A DNA stretch of 64,000 nucleotides, from NCBI RefSeq assembly GCF_900100765.1, contig NZ_FNFO01000003.1, positions 248,001-312,000 of the forward strand, written 5' to 3'. Below, one piece after another: positions 9,170 through 18,004 of the stretch. The translations under genes were made by a program, and so were the position numbers. The stretch's first letter is position 1. Every line of letters starts with the position of its first letter. The notes beneath the pieces were generated by a model. The model worked only from the letters and a program-made list of their open reading frames with translations, was not told the origin of the DNA and ran no database searches. The stretch is from Catalinimonas alkaloidigena (lineage in GTDB: Bacteria > Bacteroidota > Bacteroidia > Cytophagales > Flexibacteraceae).

Positions 9170-9457
9170 GTGCTAAAGACCGTCATTCTCTTTCTTTTCT
9201 TCTTATACATGTTTTACGTGCTGAGCGGCTACGTTGTCCGGATGGTAGCCCGGCTGACGGGCCAGCGCCCGGTCGACCGCTCGCAGGCTCATACCTATCA
9301 GCGCACGTATACACGCCGGGGCCAGACGCCCCCCCCGCCCCAAAGCCGTCCGGAAGGCGACATCCGCATTGATTACATTCCGGACGAAGCGCGGCAGCGA
9401 CAAAAACCCGACTCTTTCCAGGGAGGCGATTACGTCGATTACGAAGAAGTAAAATAA
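9170..9457 (+). CDS. DUF4834 family small membrane protein
   Basis: 95 residues from a GTG start; no ATG suits. One N-terminal membrane helix (about 2-24, LKTVILFLFFLYMFYVLSGY) is followed by a basic, Pro-rich tail and the acidic end GGDYVDYEEVK, which typifies the Bacteroidota DUF4834 family. The function is unknown. It sits 60 bases before accD in the same direction, with an accD promoter box right after its stop codon. Confidence 0.7.
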   Translation: MLKTVILFLFFLYMFYVLSGYVVRMVARLTGQRPVDRSQAHTYQRTYTRRGQTPPPPQSRPEGDIRIDYIPDEARQRQKPDSFQGGDYVDYEEVK

Positions 9458-9460
9458 GTG

Positions 9461-9468
9461 TACCTTTG
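9461..9468 (+). promoter_or_regulatory. Candidate -7 box for accD
   Basis: TACCTTTG matches TAnnTTTG and lies 50 bases before the accD ATG; no clear TTG at -33. Confidence 0.45.
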
Positions 9469-9517
9469 GCGGTAATTCACCGACGATTCGGTCGGTTGTT
9501 TACCATTCACCCTTACT

Positions 9518-10360
9518 ATGAGTTGGTTTGTAAGAAAGGAGAAAGGGATTGTCACTCCCACGGAGCACAAAAAAGAAGCTCCCGACGGTCTTTGGTACAA
9601 ATGCCCTTCCTGCAAAACGGTGATGCTGGCCCAGGCCCACAAGGAAAACGCCTGGACGTGCCACAACTGTAGTTACCACACCCAGATCGGCTCGGCCGAA
9701 TACTTCGAACTGCTGTTCGATCAGAATCAGTTCGAGGAACTGAGCGCCGAACTGTCGTCGGCCGATCCGCTGCACTTCGTCGACTCCAAGCCTTATCCGG
9801 AACGCATTGCAACTGCCCAGCAGAAGAAAGGGCTGAAAGATGCTGTGCGGACGGGCTACGGCAAAATGTCGGGCATCGACATCGTGATCGGCTGTATGGA
9901 CTTTCAGTTCATCGGTGGCTCGATGGGTTCCGTGGTTGGCGAGAAGATCGCCCGCGCGATCGACTGCGCACTGGAGCGCAAAGTGCCTTTCCTGATGATT
10001 TCTAAGTCGGGTGGTGCGCGGATGATGGAAGCTGGTTACTCGCTGATGCAAATGGCCAAAACCTCGGCCAAGCTGGCGCTGCTGCACGAAGCCAAACTGC
10101 CTTATGTATCGTTGCTGACCGATCCTACTACCGGTGGGGTTACCGCTTCGTTTGCCATGCTGGGCGATTTCAATATCGCCGAACCCAACGCGCTGATTGG
10201 CTTTGCCGGGCCGCGTGTGATTCGCGAAACCATCGGTAAAGACCTGCCGGCCGGTTTCCAAAGCGCCGAATTTGTATTAGAACACGGCTTCCTGGACTTT
10301 ATCGTCCATCGTAAAGAAATGAAAGATCGGCTCGCAACGCTATTCCACATGTTGCGCTAA
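9518..10360 (+). CDS. accD: Acetyl-CoA carboxylase carboxyltransferase subunit beta
   Basis: 280 residues. Carboxyltransferase beta subunit that, with AccA, moves the carboxyl group from biotin to acetyl-CoA to form malonyl-CoA, the first committed step of fatty acid synthesis. An N-terminal zinc ribbon is visible as CPSC (about 30-33) and CHNC (about 49-52). It is followed by the crotonase-like fold with [30 protein letters not shown] and [17 protein letters not shown]. The length is normal. It stands alone between its own promoter box and a strong terminator; accA is not in the window. Confidence 0.96.
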   Translation: MSWFVRKEKGIVTPTEHKKEAPDGLWYKCPSCKTVMLAQAHKENAWTCHNCSYHTQIGSAEYFELLFDQNQFEELSAELSSADPLHFVDSKPYPERIATAQQKKGLKDAVRTGYGKMSGIDIVIGCMDFQFIGGSMGSVVGEKIARAIDCALERKVPFLMISKSGGARMMEAGYSLMQMAKTSAKLALLHEAKLPYVSLLTDPTTGGVTASFAMLGDFNIAEPNALIGFAGPRVIRETIGKDLPAGFQSAEFVLEHGFLDFIVHRKEMKDRLATLFHMLR

Positions 10361-10379
10361 CTTTCCTCAAGAACTTACC

Positions 10380-10410
10380 AACGCTCCGGATTTTTCGGAG
10401 CGTTTTTTTT
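10380..10410 (+). terminator. Rho-independent terminator after accD
   Basis: AACGCTCCG, loop GATTTTT, CGGAGCGTT and an eight-T run: a textbook terminator 20 bases after accD. Confidence 0.93.
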
Positions 10411-10516
10411 GTTACAACCAACAGGGCCAATGCGTCCTTCGGACGGCCGATGTCCGCAGTTCTGGTCATCAGCCGTCTGCTCCTGTTCTGTCATTCTAAA
10501 AACGCTTTTATCCCGG

Positions 10517-11887
10517 ATGGCCAAAGCCAAGACCGTCTATTTTTGTCAAAACTGTGGCGCACAGTCGCCCAAGTGGTTGGGCCGTTGTCCCGCCTGCGGA
10601 GAGTGGAATACCTACGTGGAAGAGGTAGTCCAGAAAGAAGAGAAAGGCAACTGGCGCCCCGCCGGTAAGCCTGACCGCACGGTAGCGGCCAAGCCCCGGG
10701 CCATCCGCGACATCACGTATCAGCAGGAGCACCGCACCGCCACGTACGACCAGGAATTGAACCGTGTGTTGGGCGGCGGCATCGTGCCCGGCTCGCTGGT
10801 GCTGATCGGCGGGGAGCCGGGCATCGGCAAATCGACGCTAATGCTGCAAATCGCCGTGAGTCTGCAAGGAAAAAAGGTTTTGTATGTCTCGGGCGAGGAA
10901 AGCGAGCAACAGATCAAGATGCGGGCGGAGCGCATTGCCCCGTCCGGCGACGAATGTTACATTCTGACCGAGACGGCTACGCAAAACATTTTCCAGCAGG
11001 CCGACGCCCTGAAGCCGGACCTGATGGTAATCGACTCGATCCAGACGTTGCAGTCCAGCCTGGTGGAATCGGGCGCGGGGAGCGTATCGCAGGTGCGCGA
11101 ATGCACCGCCGAGCTGATGAAGTTCGCCAAGGAGACAGGAGTACCGGTATTTCTGATCGGCCACATCAACAAGGAAGGCAGTCTGGCTGGCCCGAAAGTG
11201 CTGGAACACATGGTCGACACCGTGTTGCAGTTCGAAGGTGAGCGGCACGGCAGCTACCGCATTTTACGCACCACCAAAAACCGATTTGGCTCTACGTCCG
11301 AACTGGGCATTTACGAGATGGTCAGCGACGGCCTGCGGCAGGTCAACAACCCCTCCGAGATTCTGATCACCCAACGTGAAGAAGACCTGAGCGGCGTCAC
11401 CATCGGCGCTATGCTGGAAGGCAACCGCCCGCTGCTGATCGAAATCCAGTCGCTCGTCAGCGCCGCCACCTACGGAACGCCGCAGCGTTCTTCTACCGGC
11501 TTCGACAACAAACGACTGCAAATGCTGCTGGCCGTGCTGGAAAAGCGCGGCGGCTTCCGTCTGGGCGTTCAGGACGTATTTCTGAACATCGCAGGGGGAC
11601 TGAAGGTAGAAGACCCAGCCATTGACCTGGCCGTCTGCACGTCCATCATCTCCTCGTACGAGGATCGTGAAGTCTCGGGAAGCACCTGCTTTGCCGGCGA
11701 GGTGGGTTTGGGGGGAGAAGTGCGGGCCGTCTCGCGCGTCGAAAACCGCATCCGCGAAGCGGCCAAGCTCGGTTTCAAGGAAATCTTCATATCGCGTTAC
11801 AGCACCAAAGGTCTTAACCTGGACCAATTTCCGATTCGGGTGCACGCCGTCAGCAAAATCGACGAGGTATTCGACCGGGTCATGTAG
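10517..11887 (+). CDS. radA: DNA repair protein RadA
   Basis: 456 residues from the ATG giving MAKAKTVYFC; the frame is open further upstream but that part is not conserved-looking. RadA (Sms) is a hexameric DnaB-like helicase that drives branch migration in recombination. In order: a four-Cys zinc finger (CQNC...CPAC, residues 10-27), RecA-like ATPase with Walker A GGEPGIGKSTL (about 98), the RadA-specific KNRFG motif (RTTKNRFGSTSE), and a C-terminal Lon-protease-like domain. All key motifs are intact. The next gene starts 40 bases downstream with its own -7 box. Confidence 0.96.
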   Translation: MAKAKTVYFCQNCGAQSPKWLGRCPACGEWNTYVEEVVQKEEKGNWRPAGKPDRTVAAKPRAIRDITYQQEHRTATYDQELNRVLGGGIVPGSLVLIGGEPGIGKSTLMLQIAVSLQGKKVLYVSGEESEQQIKMRAERIAPSGDECYILTETATQNIFQQADALKPDLMVIDSIQTLQSSLVESGAGSVSQVRECTAELMKFAKETGVPVFLIGHINKEGSLAGPKVLEHMVDTVLQFEGERHGSYRILRTTKNRFGSTSELGIYEMVSDGLRQVNNPSEILITQREEDLSGVTIGAMLEGNRPLLIEIQSLVSAATYGTPQRSSTGFDNKRLQMLLAVLEKRGGFRLGVQDVFLNIAGGLKVEDPAIDLAVCTSIISSYEDREVSGSTCFAGEVGLGGEVRAVSRVENRIREAAKLGFKEIFISRYSTKGLNLDQFPIRVHAVSKIDEVFDRVM

Positions 11888-11897
11888 GTACGCTTCT

Positions 11898-11905
11898 TAC
11901 CTTTG
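11898..11905 (+). promoter_or_regulatory. Candidate -7 box before the UPF0316 gene
   Basis: TACCTTTG matches TAnnTTTG, 22 bases before the ATG at 11928. No -33 TTG is seen, so support is partial. Confidence 0.4.
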
Positions 11906-11927
11906 CACTTCGTCAACTGATTTAGGA

Positions 11928-12530
11928 ATGCAAAGTTCAATTGCCGAAACGCTCGGCATCGATCCGGATCTGTTTCACTGGGTGCTTGTCCCGATGTTCA
12001 TCTTTCTGGCGCGCATCGGCGATGTTTCCGTCTCTACCATCCGCATCATGTTCATGATGGCGGGCCGCAAAGGACTAGCCCCGGTGCTGGGGTTTTGCGA
12101 AGCGCTGATCTGGCTCATCGCCATCAGCCAGATCTTGCAGAACGTCAGCAGCATTGCGTCTTACGTGGCGTATGCGGGCGGATTTGCCACCGGCATTCTG
12201 GTGGGCATGTCCATCGAAGAACGCCTTGCCCTGGGCAACGTCATTGTCCGGGTCATTACCCAGCGCGACGCCGATGCCCTGATTAAACAGATGCAGGAGT
12301 CGGGATACCGCCTGACGACCGTAGCGGCCGAGGGCAGTCGCGGGGCAGTCAGCCTGATTTTTGCGGTCGTCAACCGCAAGCAACTGGGCGAGCTGACGGA
12401 AATCATCCGTCGTTTCAATCCCAACGCATTTTACACCGTCGAGAACATCCGCTACGTATCCGAACCCCTGCCACCACCGCTGGCCGAACGGCCCGCTTTT
12501 TACTTCTGGGAAAAGGCCTGGCGGAAATAA
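11928..12530 (+). CDS. UPF0316 / DUF2179 domain membrane protein
   Basis: 200 residues. Three hydrophobic segments fill the N-terminal half (about 17-35, 46-68 and 73-88; DUF5698-like, with ARIGDVSVSTIRIMFMMAGRK). They are followed by a soluble DUF2179 domain starting at LALGNVIVRVITQRDADALI and containing GYRLTTVAAEGSRGAVSL. This layout is that of UPF0316 proteins, whose soluble domain may bind a small ligand; the role is not known. The start ATG overlaps a TAGGA-like ribosome-binding site. The frame is open further upstream, but that extension overlaps radA and is a shadow. Confidence 0.85.
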   Translation: MQSSIAETLGIDPDLFHWVLVPMFIFLARIGDVSVSTIRIMFMMAGRKGLAPVLGFCEALIWLIAISQILQNVSSIASYVAYAGGFATGILVGMSIEERLALGNVIVRVITQRDADALIKQMQESGYRLTTVAAEGSRGAVSLIFAVVNRKQLGELTEIIRRFNPNAFYTVENIRYVSEPLPPPLAERPAFYFWEKAWRK

Positions 12531-12663
12531 TAACGTCAAAGTTCAATTCGATCCTTGGGGTTAGACCCTCAGTTTGCTTCCTTTTTTCCAGGATAACTTT
12601 CGCTTAACATAGCAAAAGGTACAGGTAAAACTGACTTCATTGTAGCTTAACAAAAACCCAACC

Positions 12664-12699
12664 TGTGGATAACTCCCTGAATAAGAGAGGTTATCCACA
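12664..12699. promoter_or_regulatory. Two perfect, inverted DnaA boxes
   Basis: TGTGGATAA (12664-12672) and TTATCCACA (12691-12699) are both exact DnaA-box consensus sequences in opposite orientation; with one more base they form a 10-bp inverted repeat (12664-12673 with 12690-12699). They lie in a 443-base gene-free interval (12531-12973) that is AT-richer than the flanks and has no other recognisable feature. The pair could be an origin-like element, a DnaA-titrating or reactivating site, or a DnaA-regulated promoter. Confidence 0.55.
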
Positions 12700-12973
12700 T
12701 ACTTTTACACATCGATTGCCTGTTATTATACTAATGGGTAACAAGTTCGTAACCTGGAGATGCTAAAACTTACATGCCGCTTAGGAGTAAAATAACGTCA
12801 AGAAAAGGGACCAGTACCCCAATCGTTTCCATGAGCGCTCAAAATCTAAGCATCAGGTGCGAGTTCGGGGCGAAGCGGGCGACACTTTGCTTTTCCGTGA
12901 AATAATCCGCAATTTTGTCTTTTGTCAATCCCCTAAACGGAGGTTTTCTTACCGGAGGCGATTAATACACTAC

Positions 12974-13996
12974 ATGCGAAACTTCGAAGCTTTCAGGGCG
13001 CTGATCAGCGCGCCGAAGCGGGTGGTCATTACGACCCACCACAAGCCGGACGCTGATGCTCTCGGATCGTCGCTGGCGCTGGCTAACTTCCTGAAGAAAA
13101 AATACCACGACGTACAGGTCATTACCTCTTCCGATTACCCGCGTTTCCTTCACTGGATGCAGGGCAACGAGGAGGTGATTGTGTACGACGCCGCGACCAA
13201 CCACGAGCAAGTGGAAGGCCTCGTCAACGAAGCAGACATTATTTTCTGCCTTGACTTTTCCAGCTTAGCCCGCACCCAAGATCTCGAGCCCCTGCTCCGC
13301 GCGGCCCAGGCAACCATTGTGCAGATCGACCATCACCTGGAACCCGAAGAGTTTGCCGACTTTGTGTTGTGGAACAACAAAGCCTCGGCTACCTGCGAAC
13401 TGGTGTACGATCTGTTCGACATGCTCGACGATAGCGAGTTGATCGACAAGGGCATTGCCGAATGCATCTACGCGGGTATTCTGACCGATACGGGCTCGTT
13501 CCGCCATCCGACTACGTCGGCCCGGGTGCACATCATTGTGGCCGAGCTGATTCGGGCGGGCGTGGAGCCGGCGCGCATTCACAAACTGATTTACGACAAC
13601 TATTCCGAAAATCGTCTACGCTTTTTGGGCTATGCCCTTTCCGAGAAACTGGTGGTGCTGCCCGAGTACCGCACGGCATACATCTCGATCACGTCCGAAG
13701 AGTTGCAGCGCTTCCGCTACAGCACCGGCGATACCGAAGGCTTCGTTAACTTTGCCCTTTCGATTGAAGGAATTGTGGTAGGTGCCGTGTTCATCGAACG
13801 TGAAGACGCCATTAAAATTTCGTTCCGCTCCATCGGCGATTTCGCCGTAAACGTATTGGCGCGCGAACATTTTGAAGGAGGTGGCCATAAGAACGCAGCC
13901 GGCGGCAAATCGAATCTTTCGATCGAAGACACCGTGCAGAAGTTCATCAACCTCCTGCCTGCCCATCAGGAAGAACTACAAAACGTAGTTCCTTAA
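12974..13996 (+). CDS. nrnA: DHH-family phosphoesterase, NrnA-type oligoribonuclease / pAp phosphatase
   Basis: 340 residues from the ATG giving MRNFEAFRAL. NrnA enzymes degrade very short RNAs and dephosphorylate pAp to AMP. Catalytic DHH motifs are visible: THHKPDADALGSS (about 22-34), DFSSLART, IDHHLEPEEF (about 118-127) and the metal-binding segment YAGILTDTGSFRH. The C-terminal DHHA1 domain carries GGGHKNAAGG (about 298). The length is typical. FKBP lipoprotein genes follow after 31 bases; no functional link is evident. Confidence 0.92.
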   Translation: MRNFEAFRALISAPKRVVITTHHKPDADALGSSLALANFLKKKYHDVQVITSSDYPRFLHWMQGNEEVIVYDAATNHEQVEGLVNEADIIFCLDFSSLARTQDLEPLLRAAQATIVQIDHHLEPEEFADFVLWNNKASATCELVYDLFDMLDDSELIDKGIAECIYAGILTDTGSFRHPTTSARVHIIVAELIRAGVEPARIHKLIYDNYSENRLRFLGYALSEKLVVLPEYRTAYISITSEELQRFRYSTGDTEGFVNFALSIEGIVVGAVFIEREDAIKISFRSIGDFAVNVLAREHFEGGGHKNAAGGKSNLSIEDTVQKFINLLPAHQEELQNVVP

Positions 13997-14027
13997 TCTC
14001 TTAATTAGTTTATTCACTTATTTTCTA

Positions 14028-14912
14028 ATGTATAAGCATTTGTTGTTGCCACTTGTGGCACTTTCTCTGCTGGCGTCCTGCAAGGGCGAGCGCAAAGGCA
14101 CGACCACGTCGGGTCTGGAATATACGTTTCACAAAGATGAAGAAGGGGAACCCGCCGATACCGGCGACATCCTGACGCTTCATTTCCGTCTGGCCAACAG
14201 CCGCGATTCCGTGCTGCGCGATACGCACAACGACCCCGCTCCTTTGCAAATTCCGCTGCAGCCGCCGAGCTTCCCTGGTTCGCTCGAAGAAGGGTTGTTC
14301 ATGATGAGCCCCGGCGATAGCGCAACATTTTACGTACAGGCCGATTCGCTGTTCGCGTTTCAGGGCATGCCCCGGCCTGATTTTATCGATTCCAATAGCC
14401 GCCTGGCCTATACCGTTTCCCTGATCAAGGTTCAAACGGCCGAAGAGGCACAGGCAGAAATGCAAGCTGAACAAGAAGAACAAATGGCAGAAATGAACCG
14501 TCAGCGCGAAGAGCACATTCCGATCGACGACAGTCTGGTAAGTGATTACATCGCGAAAAATAACCTGAACGCCCAGATGACCGAATCGGGGCTGGCCTAC
14601 GTCATCGAAAAAGCCGGAAGCGGCGCCCAGCCGCAAGCGGGCGATACCGTACAGGTGAATTACGAGCTGAAAACCCTGAACGGCGATAAGATCGACAGTT
14701 CGTACGACCGGGGCCGCCCGTTCTCCTTCACATTGGGGCAAGGTCAGGTCATTCCGGGTTGGGATGAAGGCATCGGACTGCTGAAAGAAGGCAGCAAAGC
14801 CAAACTCATTGTTCCGTCACGACTGGCCTACAACGAGCGTCCGCTGGGCAACCTGGCGCCTCCGTTCTCGGTGCTGGTCTTCGATGTAGAATTGTTGAAA
14901 GTCAATCCTTAA
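14028..14912 (+). CDS. FKBP-type peptidyl-prolyl cis-trans isomerase, lipoprotein
   Basis: 294 residues. A lipoprotein signal with lipobox LLASC puts the mature N-terminus at Cys18. Two FKBP-like regions are present: a diverged first one (about 40-140, beginning TGDILTLHFRLANS) and a canonical C-terminal one (about 195-290, with GDTVQVNYELKTLNG, IPGWDEGIGLLKEGSKAKLIVPSRLAY). A Gln/Glu-rich linker of about 30 residues joins them (EEAQAEMQAEQEEQMAEMN). It is a periplasmic or envelope folding catalyst. A second FKBP gene follows immediately, so the two probably form one transcript. Confidence 0.9.
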   Translation: MYKHLLLPLVALSLLASCKGERKGTTTSGLEYTFHKDEEGEPADTGDILTLHFRLANSRDSVLRDTHNDPAPLQIPLQPPSFPGSLEEGLFMMSPGDSATFYVQADSLFAFQGMPRPDFIDSNSRLAYTVSLIKVQTAEEAQAEMQAEQEEQMAEMNRQREEHIPIDDSLVSDYIAKNNLNAQMTESGLAYVIEKAGSGAQPQAGDTVQVNYELKTLNGDKIDSSYDRGRPFSFTLGQGQVIPGWDEGIGLLKEGSKAKLIVPSRLAYNERPLGNLAPPFSVLVFDVELLKVNP

Positions 14913-14950
14913 TGCGCCGCACTTTTACCGCGTACTACGTTGATAGAAGT

Positions 14951-15448
14951 ATGAAGAACGTGACCCGCGGTTGGTGGCTTTTGCTTTGGCTTGTTGCGAT
15001 TGCCGCCTGCACACCGCAACAGACACCCGAAGAGAAGGAGGCGCAGCAAATTGTGAAGTACCTGCAGGATCAGGGACTGTTTGCAGATGCGATCCGGACC
15101 GAATCGGGCGTATATTACCTTATCACCGATTCGACGCAGGGCGCTTATCCCGACGAAGACGAGATTCTGAAGATAGAGTACAAGGGGTATTTTCTGGACG
15201 AGGCCAAAACGGTTTTTGACAGCACCAACGCTGACAGCACCGGCAACGGCACGCGTCCTTACCTGGAGTTTATTTTGGGACGGAATCAGGTGATTGATGG
15301 CCTCGACATCGGCATTCGCTATTTCCGTGAAGGCGAACGAGGAACGCTGATCATCCCTTCCCGCTTGGGCTATGGCTCGTCGGGGCGGGGGTCCATCCCC
15401 GGCAACACGCCCCTCCGTTTCGACATCTATCTCCGCGAAATCAACTAA
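14951..15448 (+). CDS. FKBP-type peptidyl-prolyl isomerase, lipoprotein
   Basis: 165 residues from the ATG giving MKNVTRGWW, chosen because it places a good lipobox (AIAAC, Cys20) at the normal distance. An ATG overlapping the previous stop codon (TAATG at 14910-14914) would add 13 residues and could provide translational coupling. A single FKBP domain covers about residues 55-165 (EDEILKIEYKGYFLDE, VIDGLDIGIRYFREGERGTLIIPSRLGYGS). The gene ends in a 4-base overlap with convergent anmK. Confidence 0.88.
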   Translation: MKNVTRGWWLLLWLVAIAACTPQQTPEEKEAQQIVKYLQDQGLFADAIRTESGVYYLITDSTQGAYPDEDEILKIEYKGYFLDEAKTVFDSTNADSTGNGTRPYLEFILGRNQVIDGLDIGIRYFREGERGTLIIPSRLGYGSSGRGSIPGNTPLRFDIYLREIN

Positions 15449-16527
15449 TACGGCAGAGGCCCGTAAACGGCCCCTCCGATGTTATCTACTGACGCGCCCG
15501 TGACGGAGGCCAGACAATTGGCTTCGTTGCGGGCGCGCAATACGCCCAGAAACGCAAAGACCAGCGCTTCTTTGAAGCTCACCAGTTTGTCGTCAGGCAC
15601 GACCAACTGCACCTTTCCCTGCAACTCCATTTCGATCTGGCTCAACAGGTAGGCATTAAAGGCCCCACCGCCCGTCACCAGCACGCGCGGTTCCGGATCG
15701 TCCACCCATTGGGCAATGGCCGAGGCGATCTGCCCGGCGACATGACGGCTGAAGGTAGCCATCTGGTCGGCCCACGAAAGCCCCGATTCCTGCAAGAGTG
15801 GAAACACCTGCTCTTCGATCCACTCCCGCCCCAGCGATTTCGGGAAACCGCGCAAGTAAAACTCCAGGTTGTCCAGCTTGCGCAGCAAACTCGCATCGAT
15901 CGAGCCACTGGCAGCAATCTGCCCGCCCTCGTCGTACTTCTCGCCCAGCGCTTCGGCTAGCTCGTTGAACACAATGTTGACGGGACAAATGTCGTAAGCC
16001 ATCCGCTTGCCGTTCCGGTCGAACGACAGGTTGGCAATGCCCCCCAGGTTCAGGCAACCGCCGTAGTCCTGAAAAAGTAGTTGGTCGCCGATGGGCACCA
16101 GGGGCGCGCCTTGGCCGCCGAGTGCCACGTCGACACTCCGAAAATCGCAGATGACCGGCAGCCCGGTCGACGCATACAGCGCGGCGCCGTGCCCGATTTG
16201 TGCTGTCAGCTCGGTGTCAGGCTGGTGAAAAATGGTATGGCCGTGCGACGCGATAAAGTCCGCTTCGACACGATGGCGCTGCATGAAGTAACGAATCTGC
16301 TCGCCGGCAAAATTGCCGAAGTCGCGGTGGGCTTGGCAAAACGTCAGTGCATTGGCCTGTGGCAACTGCAACAGACGCTCGCGCCATTTGATCCCGTAAG
16401 GAATGGTCTCGGCCACATCGATATAGAACTCCCAGGTCGAGCCTTTTTTCTCGAAAAGGCAAAAGGCAATGTCGAGGCCGTCCAGCGAAGTGCCCGACAT
16501 TACGCCAATCACGCGGTAGCTTTTCAT
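15445..16527 (-). CDS. anmK: Anhydro-N-acetylmuramic acid kinase
   Basis: 360 residues. It phosphorylates and opens 1,6-anhydro-MurNAc released from peptidoglycan turnover, feeding MurNAc-6-P back into recycling. The N-terminal phosphate-binding signature GVMSGTSLDGLDIAF is at about 8-22. Further ASKHA-fold motifs are CLNLGGIANLSF (about 178), DICPVNIVFN and VTGGGAFNAYL (about 287). The length is normal. It is single-gene, convergent with the FKBP pair and separated from the upstream DUF2807 gene by a terminator. Confidence 0.95.
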   Translation of the reverse strand: MKSYRVIGVMSGTSLDGLDIAFCLFEKKGSTWEFYIDVAETIPYGIKWRERLLQLPQANALTFCQAHRDFGNFAGEQIRYFMQRHRVEADFIASHGHTIFHQPDTELTAQIGHGAALYASTGLPVICDFRSVDVALGGQGAPLVPIGDQLLFQDYGGCLNLGGIANLSFDRNGKRMAYDICPVNIVFNELAEALGEKYDEGGQIAASGSIDASLLRKLDNLEFYLRGFPKSLGREWIEEQVFPLLQESGLSWADQMATFSRHVAGQIASAIAQWVDDPEPRVLVTGGGAFNAYLLSQIEMELQGKVQLVVPDDKLVSFKEALVFAFLGVLRARNEANCLASVTGASVDNIGGAVYGPLPY

Positions 16528-16585
16528 AACGGGCGCAAGATAAACAAAAGAAGGTCCTTACCGCACGGTCCGAAGGCGATCAGCA

Positions 16586-16614
16586 AAAAGGCACGCCCAG
16601 AAGACGTGCCTTTT
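16586..16614 (-). terminator. Rho-independent terminator after the DUF2807 gene
   Basis: On the minus strand AAAAGGCACG, a 9-nt loop, then CGTGCCTTTTT, 29 bases after the stop codon and upstream of anmK. Confidence 0.88.
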
Positions 16615-16642
16615 ACAGAGGAACATAACAGGTATATGAGTA

Positions 16643-17359
16643 TTAATCGCTTGTTACTTTGCCCGAACCCGAGGTCTTAACGTCGAGCTGTGGCGTTCCG
16701 CGGTAACGGACATTGCCCGATCCGCTGATGTTGACTTCTAGGTACTCGCTTACGTTCACGTCGGCATCGCCGCTACCGCTGATGCGCACGTTGGCGCGCT
16801 CACTGAACAGATCGAAGGCGTGCACCTTTCCCGAGCCTGAGATGCGGATCTCCTGGTCGACGACTTCGCCCGTCAGGTAGATGTCGCCCGAACCTGAGAT
16901 GTGACTGCCGACTGAGTTTCCCTCCACATCGGCCCGAATGGCCCCTGACCCCGAAATGGACAGGTCGACGTCAGAGACGTTGAGGACATTTTCGGTAAAA
17001 ATCCCCCCCGAACCACTGACCGTTAGCGCCTCGACTTCCGGCATGGTGATGTAGATGTCGATGTCATCGTGGCTGCGCAGGCAACGGTCGGCCTTGATGC
17101 GCAATTCGCCGCCGCTGATCCGGAACTCCAGTTCGTCGATGATGTTGGCTTGCGCCACCACTTCGATGTGGTACTCCGCGCCCTGCGTGATGTACACGTT
17201 CGCGTCGATGTTGTTGCTCACACGCTCGAAGTTGGCAATGCTGAAGACTTCTGTCACCCGCTCGCCTTCGCCCCGCACGCACGGGAATGGAGAGTCGAAG
17301 TAGCACGAAGACAGGCTGATGCTCACAAGAAGTATGGCGAGGTAATTAAACTTTTTCAT
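16643..17359 (-). CDS. Head-GIN domain (DUF2807) lipoprotein
   Basis: 238 residues. Lipoprotein signal with lipobox SLSSC (Cys19). The rest is a single-stranded beta-helix made of 18-20-residue turns, each marked by SGSG: VSGSGGIF, ISGSGAIRA, ISGSGDIYL, ISGSGKVHA, ISGSGDADV, ISGSGNVRY, TSGSGKVTS. This is the putative auto-transporter adhesin, head-GIN family, common in Bacteroidota, with no proven function. The protein is probably surface- or periplasm-exposed. It is monocistronic, with its own terminator. Confidence 0.88.
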   Translation of the reverse strand: MKKFNYLAILLVSISLSSCYFDSPFPCVRGEGERVTEVFSIANFERVSNNIDANVYITQGAEYHIEVVAQANIIDELEFRISGGELRIKADRCLRSHDDIDIYITMPEVEALTVSGSGGIFTENVLNVSDVDLSISGSGAIRADVEGNSVGSHISGSGDIYLTGEVVDQEIRISGSGKVHAFDLFSERANVRISGSGDADVNVSEYLEVNISGSGNVRYRGTPQLDVKTSGSGKVTSD

Positions 17360-17500
17360 GGCTGGTGACTGGTGGTAAAGGTTCTATGCTACGAAAGTAA
17401 CAGGCCCTACAGCCTTCGCGAAACGCGAACGGTTCAACTGGCAATCGTAACGGTCGAAGGCGAAAATCCGGCAGATGAAAGGAGGCGCCGGTCTGCGCAT

Positions 17501-17532
17501 AAAAAAACACCGGTCCCCTAGCGGAACCGGTG
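17501..17532 (-). terminator. Rho-independent terminator after the small membrane protein
   Basis: On the minus strand CACCGGT, an 11-nt loop, ACCGGTG followed by a run of seven T, 24 bases beyond the stop codon of the 100-residue gene. Confidence 0.9.
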
Positions 17533-17556
17533 CCTCCAACGGATTGGAGAAGAAGG

Positions 17557-17859
17557 TTAGACCAAAAGCATTTTGCTGGTGTTGGGATCTTCGGACGAAT
17601 ACTCAACCATGTAGGACTCGCCGTTTTGAGGATTCAGCTCCGTCGTGAAGCTTACGCTACCGCGGTATTTGATTCCATCCACTTCGTACGTGTACGATGC
17701 GGTATTCCCTGAAACATCGGTGATTTTGCCGGTGGTGTAGGCTTTGTTCAGGTACTCGTTGTATTTATCATAGGCCAACTTGCCAACGACGGCCGCTATA
17801 CCAGCCGCTCCTACTCCGTACAAAACTTTGGCAAAGGTACTCGTGCTTTTCTGTGACAT
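17557..17859 (-). CDS. Hypothetical small membrane-anchored protein
   Basis: 100 residues. Not recognised. A weakly hydrophobic, Gly/Ala-rich segment (about 11-27, LYGVGAAGIAAVVGKLA) looks like a single membrane anchor. It is followed by a short all-beta domain (TGKITDVSGNTASYTYEVDG, YRGSVSFTTELNP, ESYMVEYSSEDPNTS) resembling DUF3592-like small folds. A clear ATG and a strong terminator support expression as a single gene. Confidence 0.65.
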   Translation of the reverse strand: MSQKSTSTFAKVLYGVGAAGIAAVVGKLAYDKYNEYLNKAYTTGKITDVSGNTASYTYEVDGIKYRGSVSFTTELNPQNGESYMVEYSSEDPNTSKMLLV

Positions 17860-18004
17860 AATGCTACTAGGTTATAAAGTATATGAATACTACGAACGTT
17901 TTAGCCACGAAGATCAGGAAAATCCTAAAAAATTAAAGCGACTTGTCTGGCATTCTTTTGCCACGGCTTTCAAAAAAATGGCTCCGCCCTTTTCCCAACG
18001 GTTG

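Noticed and set aside
10409-10516. Upstream in-frame extension of radA
   Set aside because: Starts inside the accD terminator tail and encodes no family sequence; the ATG at 10517 matches the RadA zinc-finger position.
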